DNA from: Marinobacter bohaiensis
GTDB taxonomy: Bacteria; Pseudomonadota; Gammaproteobacteria; Pseudomonadales; Oleiphilaceae
Assembly: GCF_003258515.1 (NCBI RefSeq)
Contig: NZ_QGEH01000004.1
Location: 62,001-126,000, forward strand
Length of the DNA: 64,000 nucleotides
Direction: 5' to 3'
The notes below the pieces were generated by a model, which saw only the letters and a list, made by a program, of their open reading frames with translations, searched no databases and had not been told where the DNA came from. The translations under genes were made by a program, and so were the position numbers. Each line of letters opens with the position of its first letter. Position 1 is the stretch's first letter. Positions 7,735 through 16,209 of this stretch are shown piece after piece.

Positions 7735-8475
7735 CTATTGAATGAAGCCCTTGAGGCGCAGCTCGATGGATCGTGGGTTCTCGCCTTCGGCAATCGCAAT
7801 GATGCCGTCAATCATCATGTCTTCGTAGCGCGAACGCTGGCGCGCGATACCACGAAGCTTGTTGGCCACCGGGAAGAACAGCAGGTTGGCCAGGGCCACA
7901 CCGTAGATCGTCGCGACGAACGCCGTCGCGATACCGGCGCCCAGGGTGCTGGGATCCTCAAGGTTGGTCATCACCTGGATCAGACCCATCACGGCGCCGA
8001 TGATCCCGATGGTCGGTGCATAGCCGCCCATGGCCTCGAACACCCGCGCCGCCTCCATGTCACTCTGTTCCCGGGCGTCCAGTTCCACTTCCATGATGCT
8101 GCGGATGGTTTCGGTTTCAGCACCGTCGACCAGCAGTTGCAGCCCCTTGCGGGCAAAGCGTTCCGGTTCTTTCTCCGCCATGTTCTCAAGGCCCAGCAGG
8201 CCCTGCTTGCGGGCGCGCACGCTCCAGTTGATGACCTTGTCGATGCCGTCTTCCAGGCCGATATAGGGCGGGATAAACACCCAGCGAACCTGCACCATCG
8301 CGCGTTTGATAACCGGCCAGGAGGTCTGCAGGACGGTGGCCGCCAGGGTGCCGCCGATGACGATCAGCCCGGCCGGTGCGTTGAACAGCGAGCCTAGGGC
8401 GCCGCCTTCAAGGAGATTTCCGCCGAGGATGGCTGCAAAGGCCAGGACAATGCCCAGCAGACTCAGCAGATCCAT
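7735..8475 (-). CDS. motC: Flagellar stator protein MotC (MotA family)
   Basis: MotC is the channel-forming half of the MotCD stator, the one used by pseudomonads for swarming and swimming at high load. The 246-residue protein has two N-terminal helices, a cytoplasmic loop with conserved charged residues (Arg87 to Glu97 region, RARKQGLLGLE), and two C-terminal helices with the conserved proline in PTIGIIGAVMGLI (about 154) and Pro175 in EDPSTLG. Its start overlaps the cheB stop by one base (TGATG). A second stator pair, motAB, is expected elsewhere in the genome but is not in this window. Confidence 0.95.
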   Translation of the reverse strand: MDLLSLLGIVLAFAAILGGNLLEGGALGSLFNAPAGLIVIGGTLAATVLQTSWPVIKRAMVQVRWVFIPPYIGLEDGIDKVINWSVRARKQGLLGLENMAEKEPERFARKGLQLLVDGAETETIRSIMEVELDAREQSDMEAARVFEAMGGYAPTIGIIGAVMGLIQVMTNLEDPSTLGAGIATAFVATIYGVALANLLFFPVANKLRGIARQRSRYEDMMIDGIIAIAEGENPRSIELRLKGFIQ

Positions 8476-9590
8476 CAGCGAACCCCTTCGACCAGGCGAG
8501 CTCCCACATCTTCCAGCGCCAGGACCTCGTCACTCAGGCCGGCCTTGGCCACTGCCATGGGCATGCCATAGATCACCGACGATTTTTCATCCTGGGACCA
8601 GATCACACTGCCGGACTGCTTCATCATGCGGCAGCCCTCGCGACCGTCCGCACCCATGCCGGTAAGGATGATGCCCAGGGTCTTGCCCGGAAAGCTGCGC
8701 GCCAGCGAGCCGAAGGTCACGTCGACACAGGGCTTGTAGGTCAGGCGCGCATCGCTCTCGAGGATACGTACCCGCCCATGCGGCCCCTTGTTCTCGATCA
8801 TCATCTGCTTGCCACCCGGCGCCAGCAGCGCGAGCCCCGGGCGCAGCATGTCGCCGTCCTCCGCCTGGCGCACCTCGATCTGACACAGCTTGTTGAGGCG
8901 ATCGGCGAAAGCGGGCGTGAAACTGGCGGGCATGTGCTGGATCAGGACGATCGGCGACGGGAACCGGGCCGGCAGGCCGGTCAGCACCCGCTGCAGCGCA
9001 ATCGGGCCGCCCGTGGAGGTGCCGATGCCCACCACGCTGAAACTGCGTGGCGAGGCCTTGCGCGACGGGCGCGGAGCTTCCGTTTCCGACTCGGTATCGC
9101 GGCGCGGCGCCGAGGGTCGGGCCTGGGGCCGAACCGGCGTGGAGCGGGATTCGGGCACCGACGGCGCCACCGGCGCCGGCCGGGAGCCGGGGCGACTGCG
9201 GGCCACGTCGAGGATGCGTTCGCGCAGGATGCGCTGCAGCTCGCTGTTGTCCCGCGCGATCTCCTCGAAATTCTTGGGCAGGAAGTCGACCGCGCCGGCC
9301 TCCAGCGCGTCCAGGGTGACCCGGGCGCCCTCGTAGGTCAGGGACGAGAACATCAGCACCGGCACCGGCCGGCGCTTCATGATTTCGCGGACCGCGGTGA
9401 TGCCGTCCATGATCGGCATCTCGTAGTCCATGGTGATGACGTCAGGACGCAGCTTCTCCGCCTGTTCCACGGCCTCGCGACCGTTGGTGGCGGTGCCCAC
9501 CACGCGAATGTTGCCGGAGGCGTTGAGGATCTCGGTCAGCCGTTTCCGGAAGAATCCGGAATCGTCGACCACCAGGACGGATACCGACAT
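8475..9590 (-). CDS. cheB: Chemotaxis response regulator methylesterase CheB
   Basis: CheB removes methyl groups from chemoreceptors after phosphorylation by CheA. The 371-residue protein has an N-terminal receiver domain with phosphoacceptor Asp55 (ITMDYEMP), a Pro/Arg/Ser-rich linker at about 131-182 that is longer than in E. coli, and a C-terminal methylesterase domain with the catalytic triad Ser192 (GTSTGG), His219 (QHMP) and Asp315 (MGADG). The ATG at 9588-9590 has GGAGG five bases upstream, so the 15 extra in-frame residues further out are not used. It lies between cheA and motC. Confidence 0.96.
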   Translation of the reverse strand: MSVSVLVVDDSGFFRKRLTEILNASGNIRVVGTATNGREAVEQAEKLRPDVITMDYEMPIMDGITAVREIMKRRPVPVLMFSSLTYEGARVTLDALEAGAVDFLPKNFEEIARDNSELQRILRERILDVARSRPGSRPAPVAPSVPESRSTPVRPQARPSAPRRDTESETEAPRPSRKASPRSFSVVGIGTSTGGPIALQRVLTGLPARFPSPIVLIQHMPASFTPAFADRLNKLCQIEVRQAEDGDMLRPGLALLAPGGKQMMIENKGPHGRVRILESDARLTYKPCVDVTFGSLARSFPGKTLGIILTGMGADGREGCRMMKQSGSVIWSQDEKSSVIYGMPMAVAKAGLSDEVLALEDVGARLVEGVR

Positions 9591-9603
9591 GCGCGCCTCC
9601 CTG

Positions 9604-11766
9604 TTATCCGTAATGCTGCAGCAAGCTGGGCACATCGATAATCAGGGCGATCCGACCGTCCCCGGTGATGGTGGCTCCGGCCATGCCGGGTGTGCCGTGC
9701 AGCATGCGACCGAGCGGCTTGATCACCACCTCTTCCTGGCCGATCAACTGGTCGACCACAAAGCCCACCTGCCGGGTGCCCATGGCCACGATCACCACGT
9801 GTGCGTTCTCCGGCTCGGGTTCGCCGGCAGCGCCGTGAACCAGCCAGTTCTTGATCTTATAGAGCGGGAACACCTTGTCCCGCACCACGATGCATTCTCG
9901 GCCATCGACGATGTTTTTCTTGGTCAGATCCAGATGGAAAATCTCCACCACGTTGACCAGTGGCAAGGCGAACGACTGATCTCCCAGCATGATCATCAGC
10001 GTGGGCATGATGGCCAGGGTCAGCGGCACCTTGATAATGATCCGCGACCCCTTACCCAGCTCCGACTCGATACCGATGGTGCCGTTGAGCTGGCTGATCT
10101 TGGTCTTGACCACGTCCATCCCGACGCCGCGGCCGGACACGTCGGAAATCTGGTCCTTGGTGGAAAAGCCCGGTGCGAAGATCAGGTTGTAGCATTCGCT
10201 GTTGGTCAGACGGTCGGCGGCTTCCTGTTCGTAGATGCCCTTCTCCACCGCTTTCTGGCGCAGCTTGTCGGGATCCATGCCGGCGCCGTCGTCCTCGATC
10301 ACCAGCAGGATGTGGTCGCCTTCCTGCTCGGCGGACAGGGTCACCTTGCCCTTGCGCGGTTTGCCGGCATTCTCACGCACATCCGGCGCTTCAATGCCGT
10401 GGTCGACGGAGTTGCGCACCAGGTGCACCAACGGGTCCGCCAGCGCCTCGACCAGGTTTTTGTCCAGGTCGGTGTCCTCGCCGTGCATTACGAGGTCGAT
10501 TTCCTTCTTGAGGCTCCGGGCCAGGTCGCGCACCACCCGCGGGAAGCGACCGAAGACTTTCTTGATCGGCTGCATGCGGGTGGCCATCACCGCCGACTGC
10601 AGATCCGCCGTGACCACATCCAGGTTGGACACGGCCTTGTGCATTTCGGTGTTCTCGCTCTGGTCGCCCAGGCGTTGCAGGCGGTTCCGCACCAGCACCA
10701 GCTCGCCCACCATGTTCATGATGTCGTCCAGGCGTTTGGTATCAACCCGCACCGAGGCCTCGGCCGTCGGCTGGGCGTCGCGCTGGGGTACCGCCGGCGA
10801 GGCCGGTGCTTTCTTGTCGTCAGCCGCTGGCTTGTTGTCGCCTGCACCCTGAGTGCTGGCAGCGGCGGGCTTCTGCGCCGGGCCGGTGGCCGGGCCCTTG
10901 CCCTTGCCGTGGAGCTCGTCCAGCAGGCTCTCAAACTCGTCGTCGGTGATCTTGTCGTCACCGCCGGCAGCGGCCTCCGGCGCCTTGCCGGCCGGCGTGT
11001 CGGGGCTGGCACCGGCGGCGCCCTTGAACTGGCCCTTACCGTGCAGCTCGTCGAGCAGATTTTCGAATTCGTCGTCGGAGATTTCGTCGTCGGCGGCCGC
11101 GGCGCTTTCGTTGCTCTTGGCGGCATCCGCCGGCGTGCCGCCGTGCTTGCCCTTGCCGTGCAGCTCGTCCAGCAGATTCTCGAATTCGTCGTCGGAGATC
11201 TCGTCGTCCTGGTCGGCGTCGCCGGACTCGCTCTTCTCACCCTCCAGGGCGTCGAGCAACTGTTCGAACTCGTCGTCGGTGATGTCGCCCTGGTCGGCGC
11301 CACCGGCGGGATCGCTTTCAGTCGGGGCTGGCTGACGGTCCTCCGCCGGCGGTTCGGCGGCTTTGGGCGCCGCACCTTCCGGCTCGGCCAGCGCGTCGAG
11401 GGCTGCGATCAACGCAGGGTCGGCCGGCGTTGGCTCTTCCCGGTTGCGCACCTGGTCGAACATGGCGTTGACGTTATCCAGCGCTTCGAGCACCACGTCC
11501 ATCAGGTCGGACGTCACCTGGCGCTTGTGGTTGCGCAGGGTGTCGAAGACATTCTCGGCGGAATGGCAGCAGTTGACGAGCGCCTCCAACTGGAGGAAGC
11601 CGGCGCCGCCCTTGACGGTATGGAAACCGCGGAAAATGGCATTCAGCAGGTCGCTGTTATCCGGCTGCTGCTCCAGGTCGACCAACTGCTCCGACAGTTT
11701 TTCGAGAATTTCTCCAGCCTCGATCAGGAAATCCTGGAGAATCTCTTCGTCAGCATCTAACGCCAT
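9604..11766 (-). CDS. cheA: Chemotaxis histidine kinase CheA with repeated acidic linker motif
   Basis: CheA phosphorylates CheY and CheB on receptor signal. The 720-residue protein has an Hpt domain with phospho-His49 (FHTVKGGAGF), then a long low-complexity region (about 110-337), dimerisation domain from about 338, HATPase domain (LVHLVRNSVDHGIE; DVSGRGVGMDVV) and C-terminal CheW-like domain. No ordinary P2 CheY-binding domain is visible. Instead the linker holds four near-copies of DDEFE-x-LLD-x-L-x-G at about 162-175, 190-205, 229-244 and 273-288. The start has GAGGA six bases upstream. It lies between cheZ and cheB. Confidence 0.97.
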   Translation of the reverse strand: MALDADEEILQDFLIEAGEILEKLSEQLVDLEQQPDNSDLLNAIFRGFHTVKGGAGFLQLEALVNCCHSAENVFDTLRNHKRQVTSDLMDVVLEALDNVNAMFDQVRNREEPTPADPALIAALDALAEPEGAAPKAAEPPAEDRQPAPTESDPAGGADQGDITDDEFEQLLDALEGEKSESGDADQDDEISDDEFENLLDELHGKGKHGGTPADAAKSNESAAAADDEISDDEFENLLDELHGKGQFKGAAGASPDTPAGKAPEAAAGGDDKITDDEFESLLDELHGKGKGPATGPAQKPAAASTQGAGDNKPAADDKKAPASPAVPQRDAQPTAEASVRVDTKRLDDIMNMVGELVLVRNRLQRLGDQSENTEMHKAVSNLDVVTADLQSAVMATRMQPIKKVFGRFPRVVRDLARSLKKEIDLVMHGEDTDLDKNLVEALADPLVHLVRNSVDHGIEAPDVRENAGKPRKGKVTLSAEQEGDHILLVIEDDGAGMDPDKLRQKAVEKGIYEQEAADRLTNSECYNLIFAPGFSTKDQISDVSGRGVGMDVVKTKISQLNGTIGIESELGKGSRIIIKVPLTLAIMPTLMIMLGDQSFALPLVNVVEIFHLDLTKKNIVDGRECIVVRDKVFPLYKIKNWLVHGAAGEPEPENAHVVIVAMGTRQVGFVVDQLIGQEEVVIKPLGRMLHGTPGMAGATITGDGRIALIIDVPSLLQHYG

Positions 11767-11779
11767 GCAATGTCCTCAC

Positions 11780-12571
11780 TTAAAAACCAAGGCTGGACAG
11801 GAGGTCATCGACATCATCCTGGCCGGATACGACATCCTCACGCTCATCGGCGTGCATCTGCGGACCTTCCCCTTTCTCGATCGCCCGGGCCGGTTCTTCG
11901 CCCAGTTCATGGACGGTGCCGGTAATCTGGTCAACATGGCTGGCCATGACCACCAGGCTCAGGAGGTGCTCTTCCACTTCCTTGACCAGGGCGGTGACCT
12001 TCTGGATGACCTGCCCGGTCAGATCCTGGAAGTCCTGCGCCAGAAGTATTTCCGACAGGTGTGAGTACAGGATTTCCGTGTCATTCGCGGTCTGGTCGAA
12101 GAAGCGATCGATGCGGTGGTACAGCTCGCGGAACTCACCGGCACCGATTTCGCGACGACGCAGTTTTTTCCAGTCGTCGCGCAGTGCCAGGGCTTCCTCG
12201 CGCATGGCGCTGGCCTTGGGCATGGCCTCCTCGACCAGATCCATGGTGCGGTTGGCGGCGCTGCCGGTCATTTCCACAACGTAGGCCAGCCGGTCCGAGG
12301 CATCGGTCATCTTGGACAGCGCTTCGCGCTGTTCGGCGTTCTGCGGATCGATCTGGAAATTGCGAATCGCTTCGTGGAGGCTGCGCGTCAAACGGCCAAC
12401 CTCGTGGTACAGGCTCTGGTCCCGCACGTCGTTGAGCTCGTTGATCAGACGCATCGCCGCCGCGTAATCCCCGGCATCCACCTGCGCCTTGAGGTCAGTC
12501 GCCTGCTGCTTCAGCTTTTCGGTGACTTCAGGGTCGAGCTTCCCCGCATTGTCGTCTTTTGGATTGCCCAT
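11780..12571 (-). CDS. cheZ: Protein phosphatase CheZ
   Basis: CheZ dephosphorylates CheY-P to end a tumble or reversal signal. The 263-residue protein is mostly helical, contains the family signature LAQDFQDLTGQVIQK that carries the catalytic Asp/Gln pair, and ends in QDDVDDLLSSLGF, the amphipathic tail that binds CheY. It sits between cheY and cheA, as in Pseudomonas; cheZ with cheY in a fli cluster is typical of polar-flagellate gammaproteobacteria. The ribosome site before the ATG is weak, which suggests coupling to cheY. Confidence 0.96.
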   Translation of the reverse strand: MGNPKDDNAGKLDPEVTEKLKQQATDLKAQVDAGDYAAAMRLINELNDVRDQSLYHEVGRLTRSLHEAIRNFQIDPQNAEQREALSKMTDASDRLAYVVEMTGSAANRTMDLVEEAMPKASAMREEALALRDDWKKLRRREIGAGEFRELYHRIDRFFDQTANDTEILYSHLSEILLAQDFQDLTGQVIQKVTALVKEVEEHLLSLVVMASHVDQITGTVHELGEEPARAIEKGEGPQMHADEREDVVSGQDDVDDLLSSLGF

Positions 12572-12588
12572 GATTGGCGCTCTGATAT

Positions 12589-12975
12589 TCAGGACTGGAT
12601 GCGTTCGAAGATCTTCTCAATCTTTTCCTTGAGGACCGCTGCCGTGAACGGTTTCACCACGTAGCCATTGACGCCGGCCTGGGCGGCGGCCACGATCTGG
12701 TCGCGCTTGGCTTCGGCCGTGACCATCAGGATGGGCAGGTCCTTGAGCGTGTCGTCGGCACGACAGGCCTGCAACAGCTCGAAGCCGGACATGCCCGGCA
12801 TGTTCCAGTCGGTGACGAGGAAGTCGTACTTGCCGCTCTTGAGCATGGGCAGCGCTGTGTTGCCGTCGTCGGCCTCGTCGGTATTGGTGAAACCGAGGTC
12901 GCGCAGCAGGTTCTTGATGATGCGCCGCATCGTGGAGAAATCATCCACGATCAGAATTTTCATGTTCTTGTCCAA
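12589..12975 (-). CDS. cheY: Chemotaxis response regulator CheY
   Basis: CheY-P binds FliM and changes flagellar rotation. The single receiver domain has the acidic pair DDF near residue 11, phosphoacceptor Asp56 (LVTDWNMP), Thr in [10 protein letters not shown] and Lys in VVKPF. Start choice is uncertain. A TTG at 12973-12975 has GGAGG five bases upstream and gives [12 protein letters not shown] (128 residues). The ATG at 12961-12963 gives the form MKILIVDD common in Pseudomonas (124 residues) but has a poorer ribosome site. A further TTG lies at 12987. It heads the cheY-cheZ-cheA-cheB-motC-motD run after a 172 bp gap from fliA in which no clear promoter was found. Confidence 0.96.
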   Translation of the reverse strand: MDKNMKILIVDDFSTMRRIIKNLLRDLGFTNTDEADDGNTALPMLKSGKYDFLVTDWNMPGMSGFELLQACRADDTLKDLPILMVTAEAKRDQIVAAAQAGVNGYVVKPFTAAVLKEKIEKIFERIQS

Positions 12976-13147
12976 TGGGACCTCCAATCGTTACAACCCG
13001 GGATACCAATCGTGCCGGCCCGCCTCCTTCTGACCGGCCACACCGTGCCGGCGGGATCAAAAGGCACCGCCTATTCTGTCCAGTCCACGGACGCTGTAAA
13101 GCACCCGTTACCAAAAACTACAGTTTGTACCGTTCTCTAGTGTCGAA

Positions 13148-13888
13148 TCAGCCCGGTTGCCAGTCGCTCAGGCGCGCTTTCAGACGCAGTGCCGCCTGAC
13201 TGTGGATCTGGCTGACGCGACTCTCGCTGACGCCGATGACCGCGCCGATTTCCTTGAGGTTAAGCTCTTCCTGGTAATACAGACTCAGGACCAGCTTTTC
13301 GCGCTCCGGCAGCCCGTCAATGGCCTGAGCCAGACTGTGCCGAAAACCGGCTTCGGACAACTCCGCATAGGGGGCGTCAGATACCGCATCTTCATTGTCT
13401 ATCGGCACCTCGCCGGATTCATTTAGCTCATCGAGGCTAAAAAGTCGTCCGCCGCTCGAGTCGGCGAGGCAGGCGTGGTATTCGTTGAGCGTCATTTCCA
13501 GCTCGGCGGCGACGTCCGCATCCCTGGCTTCCTCGCCGGTACGGGCCTCGACGGCCTTGATGGCCTGCGCGATGCGACGGGTGTTGCGATGGACGGAGCG
13601 CGGCACCCAGTCACCCCGGCGGATCTCGTCAACGATCGCGCCACGGATACGGATACCGGCGTAGGTTTCGAAGGAAGCGCCTTTATTGGCTTCGTATTTT
13701 TGCGCGGCCTCCAGCAGGCCGATCATGCCGGCCTGCATCAGGTCTTCCAACTGCACAGAGGCGGGCAGCCGCGCCATCATGTGCAGCGCGATCTTCTTCA
13801 CCAGCGGCGCGTGATCCTCGACCAGTTGCCGGGCCGCACTCCGCTCACTGCTTTGTTGGTAGATTCCAAGGCCTTTTGCCAACGTCAT
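13148..13888 (-). CDS. fliA: RNA polymerase sigma factor FliA (sigma-28)
   Basis: FliA directs transcription of late flagellar and chemotaxis genes. The 246-residue protein has region 2 (DLMQAGMIGLLEAAQKYEANKGASFETYAGIRIRGAIVDEIR) and region 4 (LPEREKLVLSLYYQEELNLKEIGAVIGVSESRVSQIHSQA) with the usual FliA signatures. The ATG at 13886-13888 is used; a TTG one codon upstream is possible. It is the last gene of flhA-flhF-fleN-fliA, 67 bp after fleN. Two good matches to its promoter motif are present in this window (1999-2025 and 6766-6792). Confidence 0.97.
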   Translation of the reverse strand: MTLAKGLGIYQQSSERSAARQLVEDHAPLVKKIALHMMARLPASVQLEDLMQAGMIGLLEAAQKYEANKGASFETYAGIRIRGAIVDEIRRGDWVPRSVHRNTRRIAQAIKAVEARTGEEARDADVAAELEMTLNEYHACLADSSGGRLFSLDELNESGEVPIDNEDAVSDAPYAELSEAGFRHSLAQAIDGLPEREKLVLSLYYQEELNLKEIGAVIGVSESRVSQIHSQAALRLKARLSDWQPG

Positions 13889-13955
13889 CAATCCGGATTA
13901 CCCAAACAGCCCGTTTGACCGCCATACCACCTGCCCTGTCGGCCGGCGTACTGCA

Positions 13956-14768
13956 TCAGGCGTCAACCAGACGCTCTACGAAAAATTCCAGGTGCCCCCG
14001 CGGCGACGACGGCAATGGCCAGTTGTCGACTTTCTGGGCCAGGGCATTGATGGCCAGCGACGCCTTGGCGCGGGGATAGGCTTCGAGCACTGCACGCTGA
14101 CGTTGTACCGCTTTCTTGACCGCCTCGTCGAACGGGACGATGCCCTCATATTGTAGTGCAACATCCAGGAATCTCTCGGTCACCCGGGTCAACTTGCCGA
14201 ACAGGTGCTTGCCTTCCTGGTCGTTGCGTACCTGGTTGGCCAGGATGCGGAAACGGTTAGTGCCGTAATCACGGTTCATCAGCTTGATCAGGGCGTAGGC
14301 GTCAGTGATGGAGGTGGGCTCGTCGCAGACCACCAGCAGCAGCTCCTGGGACGCTCGCAGGAAGCTGACCACGGATTCGGAGATGCCGGCGGCGGTGTCC
14401 ACGATGAGCACGTCGATCTGGTCGCCCAGTTCGCTGAACGCGTTGATCAGTCCGGCGTGTTCCATCGGCGTCAGTTGAGTCATGCGCTGGGTGCCGGAGG
14501 ACGCCGGAACGATCTTGATGCCGCCCGGCCCGTCCACCAGGACGTCGCGCAGGTCGCACTGACCGTTCAGCACGTCGGACAGGTTGTGCTGGGCGGTGAT
14601 GCCCAGCAGCACGTCGATGTTGGCCAGTCCCAGATCAGCGTCCAGGACCACCACACGACGCCCCATCTGAGCCAGGGCAATGGCCAGATTGACCGAAACG
14701 TTGCTCTTGCCAACGCCACCTTTGCCGCCGGATACGGCGATCACCTGAACCGGGTTTGGTCTACTCAT
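13956..14768 (-). CDS. fleN: Flagellar number regulator FleN (FlhG), MinD-like ATPase
   Basis: FleN limits polar flagella to one, largely by antagonising FleQ. The 270-residue protein carries the deviant Walker A motif GGKGGVGKS at residues 14-22, the DADLGLANIDVLLGI segment and VLIVDTAAGIS typical of the MinD/FlhG branch. It stands directly downstream of flhF and upstream of fliA, the standard order in polar-flagellate species. Together with flhF it argues for a single polar flagellum in this organism. Confidence 0.96.
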   Translation of the reverse strand: MSRPNPVQVIAVSGGKGGVGKSNVSVNLAIALAQMGRRVVVLDADLGLANIDVLLGITAQHNLSDVLNGQCDLRDVLVDGPGGIKIVPASSGTQRMTQLTPMEHAGLINAFSELGDQIDVLIVDTAAGISESVVSFLRASQELLLVVCDEPTSITDAYALIKLMNRDYGTNRFRILANQVRNDQEGKHLFGKLTRVTERFLDVALQYEGIVPFDEAVKKAVQRQRAVLEAYPRAKASLAINALAQKVDNWPLPSSPRGHLEFFVERLVDA

Positions 14769-14876
14769 GCCGGGTACAGTCTCTCACGACAGGTTGTGAT
14801 TCTCTCGGCCGGTTCCGACCGGCTCTGTGTATGGACGGCTCCAGAACGATCGGCGGCTCCGGCAACCTTCCCGTAT

Positions 14877-16148
14877 TCAGGCACCCGCTGCGACCATGGA
14901 CGTCTCCCGCATCTGGCGCAGGCGTTCCACACCCAGGCGGACCAGCGGTGCGGACTGCGCGGGATGGATATCTTCGGGAATGCGCTGGCCATCGGTGTAG
15001 TAGGCCACCCGAAGTCCGGTTTCCATGGCGAACCCGAGTACCTCGCCGAGCGTCAGGGCTTCATCCAGCTTGGTCATGATACACCCGGCAGGATTCGCCA
15101 TCTTATAGCAATGCCACGTGGATTTCATGATCCGCGGCTGACTGGTGGCCGACAACACGAGGTAGGGCTTGACCGGGTGATCGCTCGACGCCAGCTCTTC
15201 CAGCTGCTCCTGGTGGCCGCGATCGGCGTGGGTCAGGCCCGCGGTGTCGATCAGCACCAGACGCTTGTCGGACAGGTCGTCCAGAATCCGGTCGAGGGAA
15301 TGGCTCTCGTCGACCACGCGTACCGGCACATTGAGGATGCGGCCGAAGACGAACAGCTGCTCATGGGCCGCCACCCGGTAGCGGTCGGTGGTGACCAGCG
15401 CCAGGGAATCCGGACCATGCTCAAGCACATAGCGCGCCGCCATCTTGCCGATGGTCGTGGTCTTGCCGGAGCCGGTGGGGCCGACCAGCGCGACGATACC
15501 GCCCTGTTCGACAATCTCTTTATCCTGGGTCCGAACCCCCGCGGCGAGGGTCCGCAGCGCCTTCTTCCAGCCTTCTTCAAGGCGGCAGTGGCCCTGGTTA
15601 CGGGCCAGTGATCCGGCCAGCTGGCTGGACAGACCAAACTCCTCCAGGCGCTCCGCCAGACGCTGCTGGCTGGCGACGGCCGGTTCCGCGGGCTGGGCTT
15701 TGCCTGGAGTCCGCTCACGACGCTCGTTGACCATGTCCCGCAGCGAATGAATTTCGGCACGCATGGCTTCCAGAGCCGCCTGCGTGGTATCCGGCGCCTC
15801 GCTCTGGGGCTCGGCATTTTCCGCTACCTCGGCGAATACGTCCGGCTCGCGCGGCTGGCGCTTTTCGCGGATTTCACGAATGCGGTCGCGGGAACGGCCG
15901 AGTTCTTCCTCCAGGCGGCGATGCTGTTCCGCCTGCATTTCGGCCAGGCGCGCACCGTTGGTGGCATCCACCGCGGCGTTGCCCAGACGCTGGCGCGCCA
16001 GATTCTCGTCATAATCAAGGGCCGTCACGATTTCGACACCGCCATCCACCCGTCGGTTGGACAGGATGACCGCGTCCTCGCCCATTTCCAGGCGAACCAT
16101 CTTCAGCGCTTCGGCCATGGTTGGCGCAAAAAACCGTTTTACCTTCAT
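14877..16148 (-). CDS. flhF: Flagellar SRP-type GTPase FlhF
   Basis: FlhF is the SRP-family GTPase that marks the pole for flagellar assembly. The 423-residue protein has the basic/acidic N-terminal B domain (MKVKRFFAPTMAEALKMVRLEMGEDAVILS), a linker rich in Glu, Arg and Ala, and the NG domain from about residue 165 with G1 GPTGSGKTT at 223-231 and the guanine-recognition motif TKLDEA. The start has GGAGG nine bases upstream. It follows flhA by 61 bp and precedes fleN. Confidence 0.96.
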   Translation of the reverse strand: MKVKRFFAPTMAEALKMVRLEMGEDAVILSNRRVDGGVEIVTALDYDENLARQRLGNAAVDATNGARLAEMQAEQHRRLEEELGRSRDRIREIREKRQPREPDVFAEVAENAEPQSEAPDTTQAALEAMRAEIHSLRDMVNERRERTPGKAQPAEPAVASQQRLAERLEEFGLSSQLAGSLARNQGHCRLEEGWKKALRTLAAGVRTQDKEIVEQGGIVALVGPTGSGKTTTIGKMAARYVLEHGPDSLALVTTDRYRVAAHEQLFVFGRILNVPVRVVDESHSLDRILDDLSDKRLVLIDTAGLTHADRGHQEQLEELASSDHPVKPYLVLSATSQPRIMKSTWHCYKMANPAGCIMTKLDEALTLGEVLGFAMETGLRVAYYTDGQRIPEDIHPAQSAPLVRLGVERLRQMRETSMVAAGA

Positions 16149-16209
16149 GATGACTTTCCTCCGTCGGCGCCGCCGTCAGCGGCGCCCTGCTCTGCGGGCC
16201 GGCCTTGCC

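Noticed and set aside
9430-11760. Very long open frame (776 codons) antisense to cheA
   Set aside because: It is the mirror of a GC-rich coding frame, has repetitive Val/Gly/Arg/His composition and no ribosome site; cheA on the other strand is beyond doubt.
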